Positions 25,007 to 36,295 of a stretch of 64,000 nt of DNA are shown piece by piece. The stretch is from assembly GCA_018340805.1 (NCBI GenBank), contig JACMZG010000008.1, positions 25,728,467-25,792,466 of the forward strand. Direction: 5' to 3'. The notes under the pieces were generated by a model. The model was not told the DNA's origin, did no database searches, and saw only the letters and a list, made by a program, of their open reading frames with translations. Each line of letters opens with the position of its first letter. Within the stretch, counting starts at the first letter, position 1. Position numbers and translations under genes: made by a program. The stretch comes from Microvelia longipes (taxonomy: Eukaryota > Arthropoda > Insecta > Hemiptera > Veliidae).

Positions 25007-25180
25007 TTAATAAAAGAGGAAGAAGTCTCTCCACAAAAATATATTTCTTTTTAGCAAAGCGCTTTCAACCTAACAAGAGGTCATCATCAGTGCTAGCCGT
25101 TGAATAAAGAGAGAGGGTGGTAGATGAGTCTTACAGATCAGATCAAAGATAGACAGATAGTCTTCTTCCTCTTTTATTAA
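25007..25180. repeat. Inverted-repeat module with a CTGATGATG...GAAAGC core
   Basis: TAATAAAAGAGGAAGAAG (about 25009-25026) is repeated inverted at about 25160-25178. Inside, in minus sense, 25052-25090 reads CTGATGATGACCTCTTGTTA followed by GGTTGAAAGC, a pattern resembling motifs at the ends of Penelope-like elements. No coding is present. Confidence 0.5.
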
Positions 25181-25329
25181 GATGAACTCCATTAACGCTC
25201 ACCTTAGTTTCTTCTTTATTTCTGTTAACTTTTAAATAAGTAAGAATGCATTAAGTAAATAAACTACGGGAACCACCGTATGAGGTTTTATAAAATCACA
25301 ATCAGATTTAAGAATTGCATTGTTCTACT

Positions 25330-25480
25330 GTTCCTCATTATTGTGTTTGGAAAAGAATCTGAAACCGGGATTTTACCTCAATGATCCGTTTTAGTTGTTT
25401 TTTAAAAACCTCATTAGTAGTTTTCACGAAGTTTTCTGTCTTTATGTATGTGTGTCTGTTATCATCGTAGCTCTAAAGCA
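25330..25480 (-). repeat. Family A repeat, 3' end only, minus strand
   Basis: Shows GAATCTGAAACCGGGATTTTAC, GATCCGTTTTAG, CCTCATTAGTAGTTTTCACG and GTGTGTCTGTTATCATCGTAG, in the order expected for a reversed family A tail. Confidence 0.8.
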
Positions 25481-25642
25481 GTGTTGCAGTACATTTAGTG
25501 ATTTTTTATTATCTAATTTAAAGTTTTTGACCTTCATTTTCAACTATAACCTCAATATTACCGCCTAATGTTGGTTGTAGCCAAATTTGACTGTTAATAT
25601 CAAGAAATCAGTGGAGCTATTAGTCTTGCGCCCTTTTCAATG

Positions 25643-26757
25643 ATTTTAAGAGAAGGTTGTGTCCTATAGGGTGGTAATAAAAACGACGATTAATGTGACA
25701 TTTCGGCTATGAAGCCATTATCAAACCTAAAAATAAATATATTTATTAACAATTAATTAGACAGATAATACAATAAAGATTATTATATAAGAACCTACAA
25801 CATTCATGATTTAAAAGAAGAAAAAGAAGAGTAAAAAAGATTACTTACAATTGAGAAAAAGTAGACCTCTTGAAAAGAGTCATAGTCAGAAAGTAAAAAA
25901 GCTAATAAAAACTACTGAAAGCATCTCCATCACTTCTTTATTGCACAAATCTAAAAAGTAAAACCAAAAAGGAAAAGAAGATTAAGGCAAGAAAGACAAA
26001 AAGATCAAATCAAAAGCTAAAAACAAGAGTGTCTAAAAATTATTGAGCAAAAAGGGGGTACGAACCTGAGTTGAAATTAAAATAAAGTTGGTGAAGAGTA
26101 AGAATCAAAAAGAGCAGTAGAAAGACGTAGTGGAAGCAAGAGATTAATAAAAGACTGTACCAAGGGAAAGTGAAAAGGGAAATAACTAGAAAAAATTAAA
26201 GATAACCTGGAGGAAGGTAATACTAAGAAAAACAATACATCGAAAGAGCTAATAATCATAAAGGCTAAAAAAGAGAAAAAAAACATTAAAAATTGGAATA
26301 AACTCCGGAGTAGAACTTGTTCAGGAACTTTGTGTCAGTTTTTTTATTTACGTTTTTGTTGCTGTGTATGGAAATCTTAAGGGCTTCCATAAGTTTCCTT
26401 TTGTTGACATTTCTTTCTTTTTCTAATATTTTGATGTTGGCAAAATCAAATGAATGGGATAACGTAGTGGAATGTTCAGCAAGTGCAGTACTAGTTGACT
26501 TCTTAGAGACTGTGTATTCATGGTAATAAGTCCTATGCTTGAGTAGTTGGCCGCTCTCCCCGATATAGGTTTTGCTGCAATCTTTACACTGTATTTGGTA
26601 AATAGTGCAGTCTTGGTTTTCAATACATATTTTATCTTTTAGGTTACTGTAGTATTCATCAGTTTTTTTTGGTTTGATAATGGCTTCATAGCCGAAACGT
26701 CACATTAATCGTCGTTTTTTATTACCACCCTATAGGACACCAACCTTCTCTTAAATT
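25643..26757 (-). mobile_element. Penelope-like element (5'-truncated) with inverted ends
   Basis: The two ends are inverted copies of about 87 bp: 25643-25730 and 26668-26757. They share TTTAAGAGAAGGTT, GTCCTATAGGGTGGTAATAA, CGACGATTAATGTGAC and TTCGGCTATGAAGCC. Between them the minus strand encodes the GIY-YIG endonuclease that defines Penelope-like elements, followed by a roughly 550-bp T-rich 3' region. The reverse transcriptase is absent, so the copy is 5'-truncated. An upstream terminal repeat joined in inverted orientation is a known arrangement for this class. Confidence 0.8.
26286..26700 (-). CDS. Penelope-like GIY-YIG endonuclease, C-terminal fragment (open frame, no ATG start)
   Basis: In intact Penelope-like elements this domain follows the reverse transcriptase and cuts target DNA. 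From 26700 the minus strand is open for about 137 codons to the stop at 26286-26288. The domain core is YQIQCKDCSKTYIGESG, with the degenerate GIY strand, the CxxC of the Penelope zinc motif, and the YIG strand. LKHRTYYHEY follows (candidate catalytic Arg), then AEHSTTLSHSF (the two His of the zinc motif) and KRKLMEALKI (candidate catalytic Glu). The frame is undamaged through the whole domain, although the upstream polymerase is gone and translation could begin only outside or at an internal codon. This suggests a young insertion. A frame on the opposite strand (26317-26526) is its shadow. Confidence 0.82.
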
Positions 26758-26789
26758 ATTATTATGCAATGAAATAAGACATGTCATAA

Positions 26790-27215
26790 ATTCGAGCACA
26801 GGGTACCTCCCAACTTTTTCTTAGATAGTGTGGAGGGTTACCCAGTGTTGTAGGGTGGTGTAACCTAAGACTCAATGCGCTCGTCGTCAGAAAAAAATAA
26901 AGGAAAATCTGGTTTGATAAAATTCACTACGGTCACCCATCCAAGTACTGACCATGCATTATGCTGCTAAACCCAACGGATTCTATAGACTTACAATTCT
27001 TGCTTGACAACTAATGCTGGGACCTCATGCGTGCCAAATTTCATATTGATCCGATAATTTTACTGGAATTAGAATTTTTTGCAATATGTGCTGAGTCATT
27101 AATGACAGCCAATAAAGTAATACAAATTTCTTTTCTCGGATAGTACAAATAGACCTAGAGGCTGATTTTCGTACCAAGTTCCAACTCTTAGCATAAATAC
27201 GCTAGGAGGATGAAC
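26790..27215 (+). repeat. Family A repeat, diverged, plus strand
   Basis: Starts GGGTACCTCCCAACTTTTTC, then CTCAATGCGCTCGTCGTCAG, GACCATGCATTATGCTGCTAAA, CGTGCCAAATTTCATATTGATC, GTGCTGAGTCATTAATGAC and CTGATTTTCGTACCAAGTTCC, and ends near CATAAATACGCTAGGA. Segment order is kept, but divergence is higher than in the 15.8-19.1 kb copies. Confidence 0.7.
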
Positions 27216-28265
27216 TATTTTATAAGGTTTTATAAAACCACGGTCAGATTTAAGGGATGTATTTTGTTGTATATTTCATTTAATTCTGGTTTTAATTTTG
27301 CTTTTATATGTTTTTGAAAGAATGGAGTTTAAGTGACAGATAATTTACCTTGAATGTTTCCTGTCGGTGAACATTTTTATACTTGTTGTGGTTTAATTTA
27401 TCAGTTCAAAGAGTTTTCACCCTTTCAGTCCCCTAAAAGTTTTTCCAGAAAATTTTGTTTCAGGTTTTAAGCGTAGGAAGTATTAAATAAAACAAACTAG
27501 TATCAATATGGTCATATGTAACCTACAAAACCCATGCTGTAATCAAGTACCACCATAAACAAAACAATATCTAAACAGTCTGAGTTAATTTCCCCATGGA
27601 TTATGTCTGAAGACGAGAGAAAAACTATAGAGAAAAACATGCAAGGAAAAGTTATGAGTATTTATGTATCGATTTTTAAAAAAACATTTTTGTTAATAGT
27701 AGAATATGTATCTGTGCTGTTAAATGAGATTTTATTACTGCGGAAATTTGTTCATTGACGATCGAAGGGAGTCAAGAACCTATATTCAAATTTTGCATTT
27801 ATTTTTTTGGAGGGGGGTGGGCGCGATGAATTGAATAAAATTAATAATCACTTTTTTAGGGATAGAATCGTTTTTAGACACATTTATAAGGCTTAAAATT
27901 GACACGCAAACAATGTTATTTTCGCTACCTTATTTTAGGTAAGCTGGCTATAACGATATTTTATTGCCGATTAGCAATATCGAGTCATCAAGTATGCAAT
28001 GAACAAGGCAGAAAAATGGAATTTTACAGATTTGTAATAAATTTAGCCTCCAAACCGAAGTCAAGGAAATGCTATAAAAATCCTGCACAGGTGAAGCTGG
28101 AGCCGGTAATATACAATTTGACAGCTGAGGCAAAGCCGAGGTTGTTTTTTTCCTGCCTTGTTGCATACAATTTTTTATATACTCTCTTGTATCAAAGAAA
28201 AATAATGTAAAGCACTACAAAAATGATTAATCTAAGATTTAGCAGCAGTAAATTAATATTATTCT
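27216..28265. other. Mostly unassigned DNA; small inverted-repeat element around 27.99-28.17 kb
   Basis: ATGCAATGAACAAGGCAGAAAA (from about 27993) is matched inverted by TTTTTCCTGCCTTGTTGCAT (to about 28170), enclosing about 140 bp. The 103-residue frame at 27899-28210 spans this inverted repeat and has no domain I recognise. I treat it as non-genic. Confidence 0.4.
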
Positions 28266-28269
28266 GACT

Positions 28270-28725
28270 AAACTTCTGACTGATACTAAGTTCTAAACAA
28301 AATGTATACTTGTCCTAATTTTCAACTCTATTGGATTATTTTTTTAATTTTAATGATTTTTTAAATAATTTTGACAAGCCATTGCTAATAATGAGATGAA
28401 ATTTAGCATATAAGTTGTCCTTATATACTGCTTGTGTGCCAAATCTCAAATCGTCCAAAACATTGTATCCTGTTTTATGAATTTCCGAAGTGTTTGTGGA
28501 GTCATTATTGCCTATTAGTGACGTTAAAAAAATATTTTTCGGATAACATAACTAGTCTATTACGCGATGATAACAAGACACGAATGATGATAACAGACAC
28601 ACACAAAGTTTGTAAAAACCACTCTGGAGGTCTCATAACGCCTGAAATGGATAATCCAGGTCAAAGATTCTTAGAGAAAACAATAATTTTTCTATGTGCC
28701 CACGATATAAATTATGAAAAGAAAA
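28270..28725 (+). repeat. Family A repeat, plus strand
   Basis: Contains GAGATGAAATTTAGCATATAAG, TGTGTGCCAAATCTCAAATCG, GTGGAGTCATTATTGCC, a duplicated ATGATAACAAGACACG / ATGATAACAGACACAC stretch, GGAGGTCTCATAACGCCTGAA, and a diverged end (TTTTCTATGTGCCCACGATA). The 107-residue frame across it is an accident. Confidence 0.78.
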
Positions 28726-30685
28726 AAATTGATAATGTAATCAAAGTGAACTATTGACAAGTGTTTATCATAATGTATCAAGAATAATTAATAAATTATG
28801 TAATAAAATACGCAGCGATAATATTACAAGAGAAGCCTTAGGAAATTTATATAATCATCTAACAGTACAAAATTACTGGTAACTTACATAGCAGAACAGC
28901 TAAAATACGAAACAAGACACTGCGAAAAGTCACAGCGGGACTGGAGAGTTCCGCTGCGTTAGGGCTAAACAGTTAAAACTAGGCATTAAAGTCAGGCTTT
29001 ACACTTGTAATATAATACAGTAACCTACTTTGTGGGGTCATCAAAAATTTTTAAATTTCGTTAAATATCGAACAATTGTCAAATTGAGTTTGCTTGGGTC
29101 TGAATTAATATGTTTCTATTTTGTTTTCATTTTGGATTGTTTTCTAGTTAATAATTAGATACTGGGAGATATTAAACTAATAAAGGTGTTTTATCGGCTG
29201 GACTTTGAATTTAGCTATTTGGTTTCCTCTAGTCCTCTGGGTCTGCTAGAGCGGGTAGACAGTCAGGACGGATCCAGCCTACCGTTAACACTGTAATGAG
29301 CCCACGCTCATTATTAATTAACGTTTTGTGTAATCTCTCGTGTCTCCCTTCATGTTCTTATGATGGGTCGGGTGCATGTTTTTACTGTGTCTTTAGTGTC
29401 CATTTCACAATTATTTGTATTGTGGATTAATCTATAATACCATTGAACCGGGTTTTATAAACGTTTTGTTTTGTTTTTTAAAAACAATTTATACCGAGCC
29501 GCCATCGGCCGTTTTTTAAACGTTTAAGATCCTTTTGCGTCTACGATATAGGTCAGTCGCTATTGTAAATAATGTCATTGATTCATTATAACAGCATTAA
29601 TTCTTCAACATCTGTGTTTCGTCAAATAACCACTAAAATTTACATTTGGAGTTCCTGCCAACATTAAAAGGCTTTTTCTTCTTTTTATTATAAAGCGTCT
29701 CTAAATTTTGGGACATGGACTTCACACCATACAACATTATATGAACCGCAATAATCTATTTCTCTGCAGAGTATTTAGTTTCAATAATACACTATACAAA
29801 TTCAAGGTAAAATTTGGTTTATTCTATTTTAATTTTTGACCGCTTTTGGTCACCAAATTTGAGTAAATTGATTTTTATTATTTGTTCAAGATAATTTTTA
29901 GTTATTTTCTTACATTTTTAAAATATCGAAGTATCGTTTTTTTAGGATAACCGAGTATATTTGTTTAAGTTTATTATTAAACCTAAATCCATTGTGAAAA
30001 TAACTTAAATTTTGTTATTTATCGCAATGATATCAATTTTTCTTTCTGACCATGATTTTTTTTAAAATTTTAGTTAATTTGAACTACTATAAGTTATTTC
30101 GATTTTATTTCTAATAAGCAGAAATTCAAATATTAACGGCCAAAAATTCCTTACTATTTTCTTCAGCGTCCCACTTATCGTTGATAGCGGAACATATAAT
30201 AAAGTAATAGTTGTATGTCCTGCCGTTATTCAAATCTAAGTTATTGGTGAAAATATATATTAACTGATGCGACACTTAAAATATATAGAAAAGTTTACAT
30301 ATTTTGAAAAACAATAATGTACACATACATATTGAAGTTTCTATATTTAAAATCATGACTTTCACTGCATAAAATTTAATTATTAAATCTAAGATATAAT
30401 TATAAAAAATGTAATAATCATAAAATATAATTAATAAAATAGTTGCTAATATTCTCATAAAGAACTTTATTAATAAAACTAGTATGTCTAGTAAATCACA
30501 GGTCTTTAAACATAAACATAATTTAAATATTACCCTTATTATTTGCTTAAATGCCTTGCCTATCTACTTTCCTTTACGTTTCTAAACTTAAATTAACCTA
30601 ACGCCATAACACCCTAGATATCGTCTAGGTCAAGCATAGCCAGATCGAAATAAAACCTGTAAAATCACCTTTAGCTTTGGTAATC
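28726..30685. other. AT-rich DNA, no gene recognised
   Basis: 29200-29480 is less AT-rich than its surroundings but gave no recognisable protein or RNA. The rest is low in complexity. Confidence 0.45.
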
Positions 30686-30689
30686 ATGA

Positions 30690-30960
30690 CATTCTGAGGA
30701 CGAGCAAAGCGAGTTCGAAGTTGTAACTAAGGTGTTACGACTTGGAATTTTGGAATTCCACTTTATTCTGCGGTGGAGCGCTGCGAGGCCGAAGTACAAC
30801 TACGATGGGCTTTGGATAATATAAGTTTCTGATGATGGTGTAGCCTGTCCGAAATTATAAGGCCTTTGACATTGAATTAACACTTAATTTTGACTTAGGA
30901 AGAGCACAGCGAGTCCGAAGTTGTAAGGAAAAATACTATATGCGTATAAATCCAGAGCAT
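30690..30960 (-). repeat. Family A head motifs, scattered, minus strand
   Basis: TTCTGAGGACGAGCAAAGCGAG and, about 200 bp later, GGAAGAGCACAGCGAGTCCG are two copies of the family A head motif in minus orientation, each followed by AAGTTGTAA. The sequence between them is unlike the rest of the family. Confidence 0.55.
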
Positions 30961-32184
30961 TATAGTTTAATATTAAAAATAGCGTTTTTATATCCGCTCA
31001 AATGACTTTCAACATTAACTTAATTCTCAGGCAAGATTTGAATTGGTATTACTCTAAAATGACGGTAATACCCAGCTTTGTCGTATCATGTAGCACATGT
31101 AAACTCGTTTTAGCTCGGATTTTAGCTCGTTTAGACGGATTAAAAAATATATGTAATGTTCTGTTAGACCTTTGAAAGTTTTATCCCTTTTGAATTTAGA
31201 CCTAGCTTGACAATCCTAAATACTTTTATCCTATTCCTTTATTTGGTATTTGTGCTATTTTCATTTCCCTTTTTTCCTTCTTAAATTGTGAAAAGCATCA
31301 AGCCTAATTGAAATTTTTCTTTGAAATTTACTCGTGAAATAGAATTACTTTTAAGGCCTGCTTTTATTAACTTTAAAACAGGCAATCAGGGAAAATAAGC
31401 GAAATCTCTCTCAATATTACTTAAATCATGTTTCAAAGCCATTTAGTTTTAAGGACTTATCAAAGAAGAAACGACCCGTCAAAAATAAATAGAGGTAATT
31501 TGACTTTAACCCTGGGCTAAAGCTGTAACGGTTTGTCTCTGTCCCAAGTCCTCGAGTTATTTCAACCCCTTTTCCAGAAGATCGGGCATTAATTGACAAA
31601 TTAATAAATTTCCACTGCTATATTCGTTATATTTGGTATCTTGGATAAACAGGCTTTTTAACTTAACGATATTGGCATATAAATATAATTTCATAGTTTT
31701 CCAATATTTACTTATTAATTTTGGTTTTTTTTTAAAACTTCCCTTTTTATGTAAAGAGAATTAATATTACATGCCACCTAGACCCGGGTAAATACGAATT
31801 CCGCCTCGGAATCTTTTTGAATTCCTTACTCTAAAAGCCATATATATGGCCGGATATAGTCAGGGAATCACTTCATATTTATTTGGTACGGCCACGTTCA
31901 TTCACCAAAAAATGTGCAATTATTTATTTTTTAGTATCTTAAGCTAACAATCCCCTATTGAGGAATTTTAGAATATTTTGTATTTTTTTAGCATATCCTA
32001 TTCTGTTGCAGAAATTTAACACTTTTGATTATTTAATTATCTTACATTAATCTTTCCTCCGAAGGTCTACAAAAAAAGTAATTGTAAAAATATGTTTACC
32101 TAATCAACTTTCAAATTTTTATTTTATTGATATCAATAAATTAAACACGGGTTAAAAAAAAAAAATTTACTTTTCCTAAAATGC
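30961..32184. other. AT-rich DNA, no gene recognised
   Basis: No open frames or element ends of note were found. Confidence 0.5.
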
Positions 32185-32224
32185 AGGCCATTAAAAATAA
32201 TTTTTTTATTATTTTTAATGGCCT
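32185..32224. other. Perfect 17-bp hairpin
   Basis: AGGCCATTAAAAATAAT (32185-32201), a T6 loop, then ATTATTTTTAATGGCCT (32208-32224). Confidence 0.88.
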
Positions 32225-32345
32225 TGTGGCTTTTAGCACAAAATCACTTGGCATTGTATGAATCAATCTTACGAGTGGAAATTATCTTAGAACTTTTATA
32301 TTTTTTTTTTATTATAAAGACTATTATAAAAATGAAAGTTTTATA

Positions 32346-32415
32346 AGAGAGAGTGAGAGACAAAACCAGTTCCTCACTCTCTCTCCTCCCTCTCCATGAG
32401 GGAGGGAGAGATTTC
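32346..32415. repeat. GA/CT-rich tandem hairpins
   Basis: AGAGAGAGTGAG (32346-32357) pairs with CTCACTCTCTCT (32373-32384). Directly after, CTCCCTC and GAGGGAG flank TCCAT. The tracts are purine/pyrimidine-rich and can form hairpins or triplex. Confidence 0.75.
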
Positions 32416-32424
32416 CCCTCTTCA

Positions 32425-34318
32425 TGAAATTAAATATATATTTAATTTAACTTATTATTTTGGTAAACTTACAGAAAGCATTAGTTCCGTTGAAAGATAT
32501 TTCAGTCAAATGAAGCAAATAACCTTATGGTTTCCCTTTATGGCCCTGAATGTTCATAGCGAGGGATGAGAAATCGCTAAATATATGGGAAAATACCATT
32601 TAACGACAAATCATAAAAAACAACAAATAATACGAAACAACAACAATGTGGCCCCGACGCGGCCTCGTGCTTTAAGATGCCGACAAGAGGCTGATAGCCT
32701 TTTGTCACTTTGACGGAACTGATCTATAGATAATAAAATCGGACGGAACTCGACTTTGCATGTTATGGGTGACAATTCCGTCGGACTTTTGCTCACTTTG
32801 TCTATCACTTGTATAGTATGCGTTTGGAAGCTCAACATTAACTTCATTGTTTTAAAACACAGATTGGAGCCCTTTCTCTAGTCCTTGTGCTGTAAATGTT
32901 GATTAAAATTTCATAACCTGGCCCTGAAAGTTTTTATATTAGTTTTTAACGTTCCAAATGACGTAAACAAATTTTATTATATAGTAAGAGTAATATATTT
33001 TTGGCAGTGATAGTTATTTATAAAATTAAATGTTGGACAATTCAAAGTCTTATAAAATAGTAAAGTTATAGTTTATTTGAGAGTTATTATATGATAGATA
33101 ATATGAAGGAAAACTAAGTGGATATGGTGCTATTCATTTGTCTTTTTAACAAACTCATTCCTAAAACCTTATGTAATTGTTATATGTATAATTGTATATC
33201 ATAACATTATAGTTATTAATCAGAGAAGAATATGTCTTCTTATAGTTTTAAAATTAGGTTTTATTAAATGGGTGTATTTCTTCACTGAATATTGCCCCTG
33301 CCTGTTGACAAGATTTACCGCAAAGGGTCCAAAGAAATCATGTACTGAGATAAAACTCTATTAACTTAAAACTCTATAACTTAAAACAAAATTTCGTTAT
33401 TACTTACTGAATAATTTAAGGTCTTATAAAATAGTGAATCAGCTTATTAATTTTTTGATTTAATGACTTAAATTTTAAATATTTATTTAAGTTGTTTAAA
33501 TAATTTGTTTGATAACAATAATTAGGCAATTTCTCTAGTTTTTGGTGTCTACCCTACTGTTTTAGCTCTATAAAGAAAAGGTAGGCTCAATGTATACTTG
33601 AGAGAAGCTCCTGTGCGTTGCTGTATTCCCGATAGCATTCTGTTAGCTTTCTCGAGAAGAATGACACAAGTCAAATTCAACGATTCCACCCACACATAGT
33701 CGGCATGTGACATGTCTGTAACTACGAAAATCATCCCTGTAACTGCTACAACTTGTTACTATTAGCAAGAATAGCGTGAATGGTTTTGTGAGATTGTAAT
33801 GGTAGGGTGGGATAGGAGTCACTGTTAAACTCGGGCAGTATAGAGCTACACTTATTTGAGCTCTTACATCTTGCTGTACCCCTACTACATCGGAGTAAGT
33901 TTAGTCGAGAAGAACGGCATAAGTCAACTTACTTTTTTCTCCGCTGCAAGCGCTAGCATTTTTTCTCTCGTTCGTTTCGTCTATAAAAACGTTTCATGCT
34001 TTTTTATAAAACCTTCATTTTTTATTGTTTTTTACAAATTTCTTTTATCTAGCGTATTCTTTCATGTAGTGTATTGGACATTCCAGAAATTGCCCTGTTT
34101 ACTAAAATATATTAGTTTACACAGTAAAAACAAGCTGCTAATCATAAAAAACGAGGCTTCCTGCCAATTAAGCTTTAATGGCATATATTTGCCGTTTAAT
34201 CAAGCTTTTTCACTAGAATATTGCAAATTCATTTATATGATTATCTCAAGAACACGTATACATATTCATATTCAATCATCTTACACCCCCCTTAATAGTA
34301 AAAGAAACAGTACTCTTT
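32425..34318. other. AT-rich DNA; one diverged 90-bp direct repeat
   Basis: 33610-33690 and 33870-33935 share the pattern GCTGTAYYCC...CGAGAAGAAYGRCAYAAGTCAA, so they are a degenerate duplication about 260 bp apart. The long frame 33856-34452 starts here, continues into a microsatellite, and is not supported as a gene. Confidence 0.45.
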
Positions 34319-34852
34319 CAATGGGCGGTAGCCAGGGTTGCCTTTGGGGGGGGGCCATGCCGCTTCTATATATATATATATATATATATTATATAAATAT
34401 ATATATATATATATATATAGTTTGTAATGGTGTATGGTTTGAATGTGTGTGAGTGGAGTGGTCTGTGTGTAATGAAGGTTATGGGTTTTTTAAATACGCT
34501 GGCGCGGGGCCGCATTCGGCGAATTTCTTTGAATGCGTTTTCGTGCTTAACAACAATCCTGGTTGGAATAATAATTTTATAAGTTTTTACATTATATAAG
34601 TTACAACTACTGATAAATAATTTCGGCGCGGTGGTCCGCTGTCGAGCAAATTTTCATTTAAATTCGTGTTTCTGTGCTAAAAAACCCATTTCTTGGTTAA
34701 CGTTCCCGGTTCATGCTTTAAAACCTAAGCTTTATTTAACGCCAAATTATTTTGTAGTTAAAAACTATTTTATGTAAAAAACAAAAAAATGATTAAAAAT
34801 ATCGTTCCAACCAGGATTTAAAACCCTAGAGAGAGTTTGAGTAATTGTAATC

Positions 34853-35215
34853 GACTCTGGACCACTGCCATTCAACACACAGCCCAAAAAAACATGGAAA
34901 ACGACTCCCCACTTGAAATATGTTATTTATAGGGTCCAAAAATTTAGGTTTTCCTGCATTAACCACCGTTTTTGACTTTGGTCATTTAGAGTGGTCGTAT
35001 TGACTTCAAACTGGTTTCATTCGATTCAGTGCCCAAAATTACATAGAAAAACGACACCCTACTCGAAATTTATTTATTTTTTATCGACCTAAATTTTGGT
35101 TTCCGGTAATTTACAATGGTTTCTTCGACTTTTGGTCATTTAGAGTGGTTGCATTGACTTCGGACCGGTTTTATTTGATTCAGCGTCTCAAAAACATATA
35201 CATTAACCTTTTTGC
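34853..35215 (+). repeat. About 150-bp tandem repeat, 2.4 copies
   Basis: Units start at 34853 (GACTCTGGACCACTGCCATTC), 35002 (GACTTCAAACTGGTTTCATTC) and 35156 (GACTTCGGACCGGTTTTATT), giving spacings of 149 and 154 bp. Units share GTCATTTAGAGTGGT and AACGACWCCCYACTYGAAAT. The array lies inside the TIR element. Confidence 0.75.
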
Positions 35216-35415
35216 GGCGAAAAATATTAACCCTGAATTTGCTGATTTTTTGAAAATTTGCTGACTCAGCAAACTGGGTTAATGATGTTACAAAAACCTT
35301 GTTTTCAAATAGGGTTCGTGTCCTCTCCGACGGTTGATTTTTGTACCAAGTTTTGAATTAAAAAATATAATCCGTTCGAAAGATAGTGTTTTTACAAGAA
35401 ACTGATGCCATCCCA

Positions 35416-35448
35416 TTAGCGAATTTTATCCCAAAGTAAATTCGCTAA
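35416..35448. other. 11-bp hairpin inside the TIR element
   Basis: TTAGCGAATTT (35416-35426) and AAATTCGCTAA (35438-35448), with an 11-base loop. Confidence 0.75.
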
Positions 35449-35834
35449 AAAACAAAGCTCTTAGAGACGAATCAAAACAATTTTTTAAATAGTCTTAATG
35501 AAAAAACAAAAAACAATCCCTAAAAACAAAATAAAATTATTATTGAACTAACTGAACTAAATATGGTTTTTATTTAATAATGATAAAACCACAAAAGTTA
35601 ATAGTCGAACTAAAAAAAAACAAATTTAATTTAAGACAAAAGCTACTTTTAAGCTCTAAATTATTATAAATAAAAATTATAAAATTAATTAATTATTTTA
35701 TAAAATTAAAATTTAAATTAATTTTATAAAAAAAATGTTTTCCTTGCCTGACCATAGTTTATATAATTTTTGCAACAACCTGCTCGGCTAGGGGGGGGGG
35801 CCCCCCCCCCCTGACCCCCCCTGGCTACGCCATG

Positions 35835-36290
35835 GTACCTTTACTCAAAGGTGATGACATAAAATAATTAAGTTATTTGCCAATTACGCCACACTAAGAT
35901 GTGTCCTATACAGCTTAAACCAGTCTCGTTTAATTAGCTTGTTGAAACATTGTACGCGCTTTTATACTCTTATACGCAGCACAAATTAATAAAATGCAAT
36001 ATCTTCCATCCAGACCAAGTCAGAATTAATAATGATATATTTTTAAAAAATATTACATCAAATACTGACGACATTTTTTTGAATTCAAATAAAATAAATA
36101 AATAATTGAAAAACAATGAAACATTAACTCCTACATCTATTCCCCTTTCAGTAACTTCGTTACGATAATACTTAAAATTTTGACTCCCCACTAATATGTA
36201 TGTTATTTTTTTTTTCATTATTATTTACTTATTTATTGATAATTTAATTTTTTTATTATTTTTATATTTTATTTTTTAATTTTTATTCTT
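35835..36290. other. AT-rich DNA, no gene recognised
   Basis: The minus frame at 35970-36218 shows no known motif. Confidence 0.45.
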
Positions 36291-36295
36291 CACTT

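Larger units (their letters stand above)
34319..35834. mobile_element. 1.5-kb TIR element with G-rich ends (non-autonomous)
   Basis: The left end CAATGGGCGGTAGCCAGGG and the right end, in reverse complement, CATGGCGTAGCCAGGG are inverted copies, each followed by a G-run of eight or more bases. The flanks TACTCTTT (left) and GTACCTTT/TACCTTTA (right) resemble a decayed 8-bp duplication. The interior has no transposase. It holds a (TA)n array, a roughly 150-bp tandem repeat (34853-35215), and a family A scrap (about 35235-35370). The end sequence is of the CAGTGGCGTAGCCAGGG type found on many non-autonomous DNA transposons. I do not assign the superfamily. Confidence 0.65.

Noticed and set aside
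26317..26526. Hydrophobic 69-residue plus-strand frame that looks like a small membrane protein
   Set aside because: It is the antisense shadow of the Penelope GIY-YIG endonuclease, whose motifs are clear on the minus strand.
27899..28210. 103-residue open frame with mixed composition
   Set aside because: It spans a small inverted-repeat element, and a minus-strand frame of similar quality overlaps it. I found no recognisable motif.
33856..34452. 198-residue open frame, the longest after the LINE frames
   Set aside because: Its first part is rich in Phe, Ser and Leu with no domain, and its last third is the TA microsatellite and the left end of a TIR element. No start context or splice signals support it.
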